DNA from: Pogona vitticeps
Taxonomy: Eukaryota > Chordata > Lepidosauria > Squamata > Agamidae
Assembly (NCBI RefSeq): GCF_051106095.1
Contig: NC_135783.1
Span: forward strand, 306,467,322 to 306,531,321
Direction: 5' to 3'
DNA: 64,000 nt
In this document: in pieces, positions 25,801-36,399 of the stretch
Layout: each line of letters starts with the position of its first letter
How positions within the stretch are numbered: the stretch's first letter is position 1
Position numbers and translations under genes: made by a program
The notes under the pieces: generated by a model
Seen by the model: the letters and a program-made list of their open reading frames with translations, nothing else
Database searches by the model: none
Told to the model about the DNA's origin: nothing

Positions 25801-26399
25801 TGTCCCATACTGTTCCCATCATCATTATCTTTCCAGCATGTTGGAGGGTGAGGACAGGAAACATTGCCTGTGTTGCAGTTAGTTCCACAAGAGAACTGCA
25901 GAATACCCTGGCATTGTACATGCCATGCTTTTACTATCACTTTATAAGTCAGGTGGGAAGGGAAATAGGTTGCATGCACAAGGATGGTTCCTTCACAGGG
26001 TTGCCAAGCTGGCAGTTTCCTGTTCCCTAAGCCTGTGATGTCAAAGGTGGGGGGCTTTCTCAATATCAGTGGGAACAAACAAGAACAAAAGCTTATGAAA
26101 ACTGATAACAGCCCTCCATTCCCTTGGCATGTTGTAAATAGCAAAATGGACCAAGTAAATGGAGACACGAGCTCTCTTGCCAGTCCCCCTACTTTCCTTA
26201 GCTGTTTTGTGCACACATACTTTCACACTTAGTCTGTGAGTATGAAAATGGGTGATATCATCTCTGTCACACAAAAATCAGACTCTCTTCTTCCAGGACC
26301 TTTTAGCATCCTCCCAGAGACCCAACAAAGCGTAGCCATTCCCTGAGGTTTTAGCCAATATCCTAACGCTTGGCAGCCAGATTCCTCCAAGAATATTGT
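22813..26399. other. Unassigned DNA, probably intronic
   Basis: Open frames up to 145 codons (25779-26216 minus) show no recognisable domain. A 39-nt segment at 24780-24818 has strong splice sites but stops in every frame (see findings). No repeat family was assigned. Confidence 0.4.
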
Positions 26400-26935
26400 A
26401 CAGTATCAGATAGCTCAAAGTCATTAGAGTGATGAGTTCAGAGTGCTGGTTTTAACCTATAAAGCTTGGTCCAAGCTGTCTCAAGGACCTCATCTGCTTT
26501 TATAAGCCTGACTAGATATAGTGAGATAATCAGGAGTGGCCTTTCTTTCAGTCCCACTACCCTCACAGGTGCTCTTGGTGGAGACATAGGAGAGGGCCTT
26601 CTTTGTTGCTTCTCCCAGAGTCTGGAACTCGCACCCACAAGAGACCAGTCTGGCTCCAACTTCGCTGTCATTCCGCAAGTAGATTAAGACCTTCCTCTTC
26701 AGGCAGGCTTTCCCTTAGTGACTAACTGTCTGAGAGGGGCTTTGAAAATGACTTGTTGCTTTTAAATATTTTTAGTATTACTGTAATTTTATTTGCTGTT
26801 TTTAATATAATATTTGTTTAATTCTTCTAAAATATTTGCATACTTGGTGTTTTTGCTTTTAAATATTGTCTTTTTAATGATGTAAGCAGCCTTGGATCCT
26901 TTATAAGGGGAAAGTTGGATAAAAATATTTTAAAC
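26400..26935 (+). pseudogene. L2/CR1-type LINE 3' fragment
   Basis: The plus-strand translation, with one or two stops, runs through the conserved C-terminal pattern of CR1/L2-clade proteins: a block equivalent to 'PPxRLVGxxERAFSVAAPRLWNSLP' appears as ERAFFVASPRVWNSHPQET, followed by SLSFRK and IKTFLFRQAF. The 3' end reads GTAAGCAGCCTTGGATCCTT, then GGGGAAAGTTGGATAAAAA, the usual structured tail of this LINE group. There is no RT domain, so it is a 5'-truncated insertion. Confidence 0.7.
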
Positions 26936-27169
26936 ACACAAGCAAGCGAGCAAACAGACCACCAGCAAGAGTACCATTCATGCCAATTGGAGGTGCCTTG
27001 GCACCCCGGACAGCTGTCAGACTTCAGGAATAGGCTCATACGTCTAGCACCCCTGAGGGGATTATATGGGAGCATCCTTTCTGAGTAGGTGTACCACATG
27101 TACCTAGGGTGTATCTCATGGCTCGAGAGGGTGGAGGTTCTTGCTGCAGTAAATATTTTGGTGAAATCT

Positions 27170-28690
27170 GAAAGATGCAGTATGTGATTTTTCTTCAGAA
27201 ACCTCACTTTACGTGGCCTTTGTGGACTTTAAATCCGCTTTTGATTCAATACCTAGATCATGACTTAATAGCTCAACTATTGATAGAAGACTCCTCTATC
27301 TGACAAGGGCCCTATATGAACAAACATATTTGAGAGTTAGATGCAGCAGACAGGGTCATTTAACTGAACCTATTCAAACCTACAGAGGTGTCAGGCAAGG
27401 ATGTCTTTTAGCACCAGCATTATTTATTTTTTATATAAATGATTTACCCCACTGCTTAAATACTCCTGATATTCACCCCCACAGACTTGCCAGTAGAACA
27501 GTATCAGTATTACTATATGCAGATGAAACAGTAATACTTTCTAGAATACTTGTTGGCCTTGGGAGGGCTTTGAGAAAGCCTTCCTTTTATTGTGAAGATG
27601 AATCCCTGACAATTAATTTCCAGAAAACCGAGATAGTTGCCTTTGGGCACAGAGCAAAGAAGAGAGTATGGTCAATAAACGGAAACTGTATTGAGCAGGT
27701 AAAAAACTTCAAATATCTTGGGGTAGTTCTACAGTACAAGCTTTGGGCTCTAGACGTTAACACAGCGAATACGCTGAAGACCAATGAGAAAGATCAGCAA
27801 ACAGCATAGAAAAATTTCACCACTCTCAAGGGGTACATTTGTTCCAGCAGCACTAAAACTTTATAAGGCCAAGACATTATCCCAACTGTTATACGGGTTA
27901 TTCTTAGGGCCAGTCAGTGCACATTTTGCACCTCAGGAAAGGGTACAATCCAAATTTTGAAGAACCACTTTACAGGTCCCCAAATGTGTCTCAAATGCCA
28001 GGATAAGACTGGAGACAGGATGCATAAAAATAGAAGCCTGGATTACCATCCTCTCTATAAACACGTGGTTGAAGGCCTATCTTATCCCACAAGGGCTGCT
28101 TCCCCTCATATTCATTGATAACTTCCAATCGAACTGGGACATATCTGTTCAGAGCTATATAATGAAAATTGGTGTCAATCCCAATGCCCTTTTATTATAT
28201 GGATTAGACCAGACCAAAAAAACAAAACAAAACAAAACTGTTAAGCAGATAATTGAGGATATTGAGGGCCAATCAGATCTCTCCAGCCTACAAAACACTA
28301 TGGTAAGGACCTATATTAAAATGTTATAGTACCAGCTAATTATCTGACATGGCTGGAAGTAAAAGGGTTTAGGAGAGCTTTTACACTGGCAAGGTGCACT
28401 GCCCTCTCCACTGCTATGCTTGAAGGGAAGTACAAGAATGTCCCACTTGCTGAGAGGCTGCGTTCCTGCTCCCTTGGAGAGCTCAAGTCCATGGAGCACA
28501 TGTTTTTCCCCTGTCTGCATTATGCAGTAGCACAAAATCAGATTATTACCCCATTGATTGAAAACATCCTGGCCTATCAGAGAAAACTAGACTTGAATAT
28601 CTCCTCTCCTCTCAGACAGGGATAGTAAGATATCATCCACACAGTCTCTGCAATACGTGAAAACATCAAACTTAGACATAAAACAAACAA
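27170..28690 (+). pseudogene. Decayed LINE (Jockey/I-type): RT and C-terminal Cys/His region
   Basis: The frame near 27200 begins VAFVDFKSAFDSIPR, the first RT palm motif. The 159-codon frame at 27330-27809 gives RGVRQGCLLAPALFIFYIND, then LLYADET (the YADD motif with D changed to E), then INFQKTEIVAFG and FKYLGVVLQ. All are in the order of a LINE reverse transcriptase. Downstream blocks (ETGCIKIEAWI; EGKYKNVPLAERLRSC followed by H and C spaced as in a CCHC-like finger near 28440-28520) match the C-terminal region of Jockey/I-superfamily LINEs. Several stops and frame changes show it is dead. A Vingi-like assignment is possible but not certain. Confidence 0.75.
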
Positions 28691-29788
28691 TTATACAACG
28701 AGTATAAAACAAACAAGTATACAAGTGATTCAATACCCTCCATACCAATACCAGAGTGAAGTATGGGGAAATTTCTGAAACTTAAGAATCGCCAAACAGA
28801 ACCCAGCTACCTGTGTCATTTTCTGAGTCCCTTTTCTCCCATCTCAACAACCATGTATACTTTATGAAATGTAGGCCTAAGTGTTGTAGTTCATACTGCC
28901 GAGAACACGGATTGTAATCCATGAAAGATCACATTAAAATAAATCTAAATGAATTTGTTTGTCTCAAAAGTGCCATGGGGCTTTGTTACAAACATTTTTC
29001 TTGGATGAAACGATATTTCAGCACAGGTGTGTTTCCAAAAAAGATCTGTGAACAGAACTTTGTGGAAAAATACTACTGTATGTCCCTGCAACTATGTTTC
29101 AAAGCCGCGCACCCTGGGAGACCAGACTGTTTCGGAGAAAGAAAAAGAAAAGACATCAGCCAAGGGTTCTGAATAAAAGCTGCAGCTGCAGGAAATGAGG
29201 AGCGGAAATAAAAGGGGGAGGGACTGGTAAAAGAATTTTGAAAGCTGTGAGTGATTTCAGTCTGAAACGAACACACAATATGGTTTGTGGCTGTGATTTG
29301 GGGCAATTCCACTAAGTTATCCAAGTCAGAGCAGTGAGAAGTTTTAATATTCACTGAGAATTGCAGTGTTTTAAATCTGATTTGTAAGAATGTTTTCAAC
29401 GATTTCATTTTAAATCACAATGGGAGCTTTGGTAGCAAGAAAGGTGAGACACAAATACTTTAAATAAATAAATAGTAAGGTGAATAATATATTGGTTCAG
29501 TCTTATTGTCACAATGTAAATACTTATATTTTATATTCTTGTTTTTATAGGGTACTTTGAAAGACAAAGAGAAGGCAATGGCAGGTTACATTGAAATGTG
29601 TGGTGGTCTTAAATCTCCCTAATGCCCTGATAAACCATGTAATATGTGCTCTTTCTTGCTTGCTTTCTTGCTTTCTTTGTATCAGAGTGTTGCACAATTT
29701 AAAATTATGGATATATATGAAATATAGATAAAATTGAAACCAAATTTAAATGCTAAGATAATTAGATTATTTTTGACCAGAAGCGAGG
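28691..29788. other. Unassigned DNA with a possible first-exon signal
   Basis: This is mostly unassigned. An ATG-led octapeptide followed by a donor-like GTGAGA occurs at 29420-29445 and is treated under findings. No LINE or SINE was recognised. Confidence 0.35.
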
Positions 29789-29790
29789 TA

Positions 29791-30616
29791 CAGTGGTGCC
29801 TCGACCTACGAACATCCCGACATATGACCATTTCGAGTTATGACCAGCTCCGGCTGCAAAATTTTGCTTCGACATGTGGCCAGAGCTTTGAGTTACAACT
29901 AGAAAAAGGCAGGGGGAAAAAGGCGGGAAATTCAAATTGCTAACTGTTGGTGACGAAGAGGCTGCTTCTTTGTAGCTCTTTCGCCCCAGCGGTTAGAGAG
30001 TGTGTGATTGGAGGAGACTTCGGACTGACTGGTAAGGTATGGTGCTGCTTTCTACTTTTTTAAAACTGTTCTGGGTGGGTTTTGCAGTGTGGTTTTGGGC
30101 TGGGTGGTGGGAGTATGTTTCTATGCTGTGATGGGTCTTGCAGTTTTTGTGTGTGTGTGTTTTCCCCCCATTTCAGATGGGTCTTGCAGGGTTTGTTTGC
30201 TTTTTGCATCCCCCCCCCAATTTCTGATGGGTCTTGTGGGGTTTGTTTGCTTTCTGCTTTCCTTTTTTGCATTTCTGATGGGTCTTGCATGGTTTGTTTG
30301 CTTTTTGCTTTGCTTTTCCCCCATTTCCAATGGGTCTTGAATGGTTTGTTTGCTTTCTGCTTCGCTTTCCCCCCATTTCCAAAGGGCCTTGCACAGTTTG
30401 TTTGCTTTTCTCTCCCCCCCCCTTCAGCTGGAACGGATTAATCATGTTTCTGATGGATCTTGCAGTGTTTTGATTTTTGGTGATTTTTTTCTTTGGCCGA
30501 ACAGATTAATTGCATTTCAGTGCATTCCTATGGGAAATGGTGCTTCGACTCTTGGCCATTTTGAATTACGACAGGAGTTCTGGAACCAATTAAGTTCGTA
30601 AGTCGAGGCACCACTG
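29791..30616. mobile_element. Mariner/Tc1-type MITE with TA duplications (826 bp)
   Basis: The left end CAGTGGTGCCTCGACCTACG and the right end CGTAAGTCGAGGCACCACTG are inverted repeats, and each is flanked by TA, as expected for mariner/Tc1 insertion. No transposase is encoded. The middle is expanded by an internal minisatellite (30131-30460). The open frames inside (119, 90 and 86 codons) are repeat artefacts. A second, inverted and truncated copy lies at 61776-62405. Confidence 0.88.
30131..30460. repeat. Minisatellite, 46-52 bp units inside the MITE
   Basis: Units beginning ATGGGTCTTGCA followed by GTTTGTTTGCTTT recur at about 30131, 30177, 30227, 30278, 30330 and 30382, with a spaced copy at 30453. 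They are variable in their poly-C segment. The repeating unit generates long open frames on both strands. Confidence 0.9.
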
Positions 30617-31409
30617 TACTTCAATAGCATTATCTCAGCCATATGCTAGATCTTTTATATACATGGTGGTGTCCATGAAGTGAATGGCTTTAGCACTGCA
30701 TTACTTTATTTCATTCATTATTTGCTAGCATCTCTGGACATACTTCTGGAGGAGCAATGCCATCCAAATAATAGACTTTTTCAATGGGTGTAGGTTTCAG
30801 GCAGCCAGTAACAATCCCGCGTGATTTATTAAGAGCTACATCAACTTGTTTGGCATGTAATATCTGTACCAGATGGCACTAGCATATTCTACTGTGGACT
30901 AGCAGAGGGACAAAGCTATTGTTCTTATTGTTTGTGTGTGTGTGCACCTAGCTTGTTTCCTAATTATATTCTGTTTGGTATTTAATGAATGTTTTTTGTT
31001 AGTCACAATTTGGTCCAGATTGATGCTCAAATACTACATAGAAGGAGCCTCCTTGAAGAGTAGAAAAGCATCATGAGTATATCCAGGTGTCCCCTGGGTA
31101 ATGGGGTGCAGCCAGATAACCCTTCACTTTCAGAAGCGTTGCACTGTACACTCATCTTTAGTGAACTGGATATTATTATTTCACAATGTCAGATGCTCTC
31201 TGCAAATATCGAATGGTTCCAGATTTTCTTGACCTACAGAGCTGAGACTGGAAACATTCATTCTCTACTTAGAACAGTTGTCCATTGTCTTAAGTGTCAA
31301 CTTATTTGCCTTTAGTATGCTAAAACTTTGCTTTTGTACATTCACAAATTTCTCTGTGTAATATCACTTTGTGAAAATTAAGCTCATGAGATCAGTAGAA
31401 ATAAGGCTA

Positions 31410-31462
31410 TATATTATTTTATTGCATTTATATGCCGCCCATCTAGACATAGTCTACTCTGA
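31410..31462 (-). repeat. LINE/SINE 3' tail fragment
   Basis: On the minus strand the text GTCTAGATGGGCGGCATATA followed by A-rich units matches the tails at 40985-41045 and 61530-61560 (GACCAGATAGGTGGGGTATA). It is a short terminal fragment, probably of a tRNA-SINE or its partner LINE. Confidence 0.45.
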
Positions 31463-31933
31463 AAATGTGTATTCCTCCAGAAACCTTTTCTGTACTACTT
31501 GATTTTGCATACGGTTTTGGTGATCACTAGATCTAGAGAACAGTTTGTAGAAGCTTTAGTCCCAGAAAGCAATGGTCCTTGTTGTAACTGGGAAATTAAG
31601 CAAGATAATAAAATTAATTATTGTCTGAGATCCTCTAACTTAGTGCAAGAAAATTCATAACTTTCAGTCCACTCCTCACCAGCAAATAAAAAGTCCACAC
31701 TGTGATATTTTGAAATGTGTGCACATACAACAACCAAGACAGAGTGTGCCCACACTCCTGAGAATCACAGGTGGGACTCTTTATTTTACAGGTTCAAATA
31801 AAAACTGAAAATTAATACTGAGCAACAGGACGTCCACCATTATTTATCCATTTGATACACTTATATCTTCCCTTTTTTTAAAGTGAAGTCACAGCAGTGT
31901 GCATGACTCCTCCACCAGTTTCCCACTTTATAT

Positions 31934-32184
31934 TTGTTGTTGTTTAAACTTATGTATAGCCTGATAGGGCTTGGAGCACTCTCTGGGTGGTTTACAACAT
32001 AATTAGGCAAACAACAACTTGCCCTTTCCCCCAGCAAGCTGAGTACTCATTTTACTAACCTCTGAAGGATGGAAGGCTGAGTCAGCCTCGACCTGGTGAC
32101 CTGAACCTGTTGGAGTCAAACGTAGGTAGTGAGCAGAGGCTTTGACTGCAGTACTGTAGTTTAACTACTGCACCATGGGGCTCC
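31934..32184 (-). repeat. tRNA-derived lizard SINE (third family)
   Basis: On the minus strand it starts GCCCCATGGTGCAGTAGTTA and continues with a B-box-like region, GACTCAGCCTTCCATCCTTC and GTAAAATGAGTACTCAGC. It ends with an ACAACAACAA-type tail near 31934. The order matches a very common squamate SINE. Another copy lies at 45955-46192. It abuts an antisense SINE of a different family (32185-32301). Confidence 0.8.
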
Positions 32185-32301
32185 AACCCTGCGAGATAGA
32201 TCAGGCTGAAAAAGTGGGACTGTGAGTTTCATGGCCAAGTGGGGATTGAAGCAAAGTCTTCTGACTCTTCCTAGTCTAACCATTACACCTCACTGGCTGC
32301 A
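32185..32301 (-). repeat. tRNA-derived SINE (family of 22279)
   Basis: On the minus strand the head reads AGCCAGTGAGGTGTAATGGT, then CTTCAATCCCCACTTGGCCA (B box region), then CAGCCTGATCTATCTCGCAG. This is the same family as 22279-22440, cut off where the third-family SINE begins. Confidence 0.7.
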
Positions 32302-32536
32302 TGTTAAAAGGTGACTGTGATTATTTTAGTTGCTACAGGCTCCTTGTTTGTAGATTTTGTTCAAGTACGTTGGATAGTTGCTTGACAGAATGAAAGGACT
32401 GACTGACAGGTGAGTGCTAGATGAGTGCCAGGTAAATCTGTTACAGCTATTGGGGATGGAGGAAATACCTCTCCAGAACCTTATTTTCATTGGCTGCTTT
32501 CCCTAACCCAAGGGGGACAGGGTCTATAAGAATTTA

Positions 32537-32570
32537 GAAAGAGAGAGAGGGAGAGAGAGAGAGAGAGAGG
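32537..32570. repeat. (GA)n microsatellite
   Basis: A purine tract of GAGAGA units with one GGG interruption. Confidence 0.9.
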
Positions 32571-33955
32571 TGTTGTCATACTAGAAGGAGACAGAGTGAG
32601 ACGAGTAGAGAAGGAAGAAAGTTAGGGCTGTTTAGACTTGCATATACTTTGAGAAGTTAGGATTTGACTTGGGTTAGATAAGAGGCAGTACAAAAGACCT
32701 TTATCCTATTTCTGTTGTTTTTAATTCCCACTCTGTGTTTTACCCTTTTACAGAAATAAAAACACTTTTATGGGTCAAACATCTCTTTATTTTCTAGTGT
32801 CCATTATCGCATAAATGGCCATGTTGCTCTTTCATCACAGCTCAAACAAGAGGAAGAAGGCAGGGAAGAAAATGATATACAGTATTTTGTATAAAGTTTC
32901 TGGTTTAGCAACTGCTGGTGGCAGCATTACCTAAGAGTTTGAACACTAACAAAAGGGTTAAATACAGGTCTTCCACAGAGAACTGTTGTGGTTTGAAGAA
33001 GGTGCACAAATGTCCCGAGTGCCTTGAAACAACTGTGCAAAGGAGCACACTGAGTGTCTGACTGGGTAGCAGCAGGGTCAGAATCAAGGACAGGAGTCCG
33101 TGTGTACTGGTGTAAATGGACAGGCCAGCTGAGAGAGACTTCTGGTGTCATAATGACAGTTGGGTAAAACAATAAAAAGAACAATGATCTAATTATATAC
33201 CATGTACAAACAAGAGATGTAATATTAGTTGTACTATTGTCAAGAGATGGGGGGGGGGAGAAGTGACTTAGCAGCCAATGCCACTGGTTTAAAGCTAACA
33301 GTGATGTTTTTTGGTTTTATTATGTGCCGGGTGGGTAGATTTATTACCTGTTATTGACTATGCAGCTGCCTCCATACATAAAATGAAAGGTGCCATGTGC
33401 TATTGATAGCATTATCCAGATCTGATTGTTCCTCAGGACACTGCACTCGTGTTCTTGCACCTTTGTTGGTGAACAGAAATACAGTTATGTAAAAACATTC
33501 TGGTGAGTCCAAACTTGTGGCAAAATAGGCTGATTTAATCTCTCTAACTCTTGGGAAGATACACAGAAATATATTCCCTCTCAGCATCCCTTTGAGACTC
33601 ACCTCCTTGCTTAAACAGCTTCTCTAGAGGGCCTTTCTTTCCAGCTGTTAACATTTGACAGATATGAAACTAGAGAAGGCTCTTAGTGTAAGCCTTGACT
33701 AGCATTGGGTAACAGCAGGTGCTTATGCTAACAATCACGTCAGAAATCTTGCTTGTGATTTTTTTAAAAAAATGCTGTATTTTAAAAATGCCACCTTGAA
33801 TGCAAGTACAATTCTGCCTTTATAATCAAGAATAATTTACAAAATGTTTAAATAATAATCCAAGAATGGGCTTGAACCACGGGTCACCTGTGGAACGCAA
33901 TCGTCTCCTTCCAACATTCACCCGTTTTCTTCCAAGATTGACATATACCCAAAAA
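32571..33955. other. Unassigned DNA
   Basis: No recognised exon or repeat. An 11-base G run occurs near 33249. A weak tRNA B-box-like match near 33870 on the minus strand was too short to call. Confidence 0.35.
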
Positions 33956-34090
33956 CAGGGATGGATAACCTCTGCCCTTCAAATGTGGTTGTAGTTGAAC
34001 TCTTAACTGCTCCAAATTGCATGGCCAGTCATGGATGGTGGGAATTGCAGTCCAACAATATCTGAGAGATGATATATTCTTCAGCCTCCC
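33956..34090. mobile_element. hAT-like palindromic MITE
   Basis: It starts CAGGGATGGATAACCTCTGC and contains the two inverted core arms (GTGGTTGTAGTTGAACTC on the left; GGAATTGCAGTCCAACAA on the right). This is the most complete copy of the family also seen at 1165, 8394 and 35604. The right terminus is diverged. Confidence 0.65.
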
Positions 34091-35603
34091 CCTAGAGTCT
34101 TCTGTGTAGATGCCAAGGGCTCTGGAACATGCTCTTACCAGTATGGATCGAGTGAGTAGGGTAGAATCAATACATCAGAAAGAGATGTGAGGAGGGATAG
34201 CCCATACATTAACCACAGTGCTTGGAAAGTTACTTTAAAAAAGCAAATCATGCTTCTGTGGGGAAAGTAACCCACATTCATTACTCATTATATGTGCTAT
34301 GTTTTGTGCTCCTTGTCACTTCTTTCTTACCTTCTGTTACGGTTTTGGAAGAGAGATGCTTTAGGACTGAAACGAATATAGTCAAAGGCTGGGAGGGAAA
34401 ATCCTGCTGAAATGCATGTGAAATGTCTTTAAATGCCCTTTAAAATAACTGTTGAAAGTATATATCTAGAAAATGTTACTCATTACATCAGCAAGATAAC
34501 TTTGTTCCTACTCATCCTACCTTTGAAATTTAACCTTGTTACACCCTTATTTCACCCTCCTCCCGGAACTAGTCACAGATAGCTAAATAGCTCATAAATT
34601 CCAAGCTCTGGTTGAGTTAATATGTGCTATCTAGCAGGTTGCTATATAAAAGTGTTCCGTAACCTAAAGCAAGAAGGGATAGGAGTCTCTGCTATATACA
34701 GTACTCACTTATGGTTACAGCTCCCTCCCAGCAACTGTACTCTTTCAGCTTGTTGGAATGAATCATGTGCCCAGAAAAATGTGGCAGTAGTAGAGGTGAA
34801 GGGTAATCTATCATCCAGTTAAAGTGGCATATGTGTCCAAAACTGATTACAAACTGGGGTCCTAGGAGCAGCTGGAGATATTCCTTATTAGAGATTCCCC
34901 CTCCCTTTAATCTCATCAATATGATTAGAGATATTTTAGGAAATAGCTTTGAATGTTGTTTTGCCTTTAACCCTTTGCCAGAAAAGGAGCCACGCTCTGT
35001 GCTGATAGCCTTTTAGCGATATAATCCTCCTTGGATCTTCTGTTAAAACCAACTGTTACTTGACCCCAAGGAGAATGATTCATCCTGTTACCACCCCCAC
35101 ACCTCATGCACAATTCTCTTATTTAGCCATAAATTATGGCCTGAATATGGATGTTCTTACTCACACAAGGCTATTTTTAACCCATCCTTCAGAAGACCAG
35201 GTTACATTAAAATCAGTACAAGCTGGTATGTTGACCTGAATAAAGGATGATTTTCAAAACTTTGAATAAAGAAAAACACAACTACTACAGAAGAGGTTTT
35301 CTGATAGTGGTAACGTTAATAAAACTCTTTTTGCCATTGTGCTTTAGAAATAAGAAAACACTTGTTTTTACTGATACAAGTAGAGAACCCTGGCTGGACA
35401 TAAGAGTTCTGTTTATGGCCAAATAGTATTTCAGAATTCCTGTCAGGTTAACATCCAAGTTTTCAATTTTGGTCTTATTTGCTTCTCTGGCCATCAAAGA
35501 AACACCTTTTAAAACATATTATTTCTTTAAAATGATGTAAGGATGAGAAAACACAAAGTAACTATTGCCCACTATTCCTACAAGAAACAAAACTTTAGGC
35601 CAC

Positions 35604-35665
35604 ATGTGGGAATCCTGTAGTCCTTCAGGTATTTTTGTTGAAGTCCAACGACTATTAGCACCAAG
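35604..35665. mobile_element. Partial hAT-like MITE (left arm)
   Basis: The pattern TGTGGGAATCCTGTAGTCCT then TGTTGAAGTCCAACGACT matches the left arm of the family at 33956-34090. The right arm is not recognisable. Confidence 0.45.
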
Positions 35666-36130
35666 CATGTCCCATCAATGGGAATAATGGGACACATGGC
35701 GCAAAATATCAGGCAAATTGGATTTTCCCTACCTCTGTATTAGCTCTTGCACTACTGAATGCAGAAGCAAATTGCCCCTAGTTAAGAAATCATTTAGACA
35801 TTATCAATTACCAACTAGGTAAAAGGATGTGACCACAGTGTTCCATGATACCTTGGCCCTTAATTGAATTCTTCGGATATATATTTGAATCTGTGAATGT
35901 AGCCCATCAGAGATGAATCTCTTGAAAAGAGAGAAAAGGAATTAAAAAAGAAAGAATGTAACAAACCTCTCTTCATGGGAAACTAATGAACCAGGATGGT
36001 GGGCAGTACCAACATTTCTGGGGCTGACAATCACTGCTGGTAATCACTCAGAGCTAGACTGAAATCATCAGGGTCAGAAGATCTGTGTATTAGTTTAACT
36101 CCACATCTATAAACATATAGAAACTTCATT

Positions 36131-36147
36131 GGGTGGGTGGGTGGGGG
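36131..36147 (+). other. G-quadruplex motif
   Basis: Four G runs of 3, 3, 3 and 5 bases are separated by single T residues (GGGTGGGTGGGTGGGGG). This is the tightest intramolecular quadruplex pattern. Downstream sequence to about 36360 keeps several CpG sites, unlike most of the window. Confidence 0.9.
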
Positions 36148-36399
36148 TTATAATTTTAACAATAACACAAGCAACAGCAGAAACCACAGTGCGTCTTCCC
36201 AGCATTCTCTTCGGAACGTGAAGGACGACACAACCATTTTGGTGGTCATTCTGTTCAATCTCAGTGTTTGCTACCTTTTCCCTTCACACATAGGTCACCC
36301 AATCGATTCAATGCCAGGGGGTGGGGCGCTGAGAATGTGGTGGCAAAAATAGTGCTGGAGAAAGGGGATGCTTGACCCTTCCACGCAGGTTGTTTTTGT

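Noticed and set aside
25779-26216. 145-codon minus frame
   Set aside because: No recognisable domain, competing frames on the plus strand, and no splice context.
30082-30441. 119-codon Cys/Phe-rich frame with a repeated motif, and antisense Lys/Thr-rich frames
   Set aside because: The minisatellite inside the MITE produces open frames on both strands; there is no gene context.
33860-33915. tRNA-like B box on the minus strand
   Set aside because: It matches only a dozen bases with no A box or cloverleaf.
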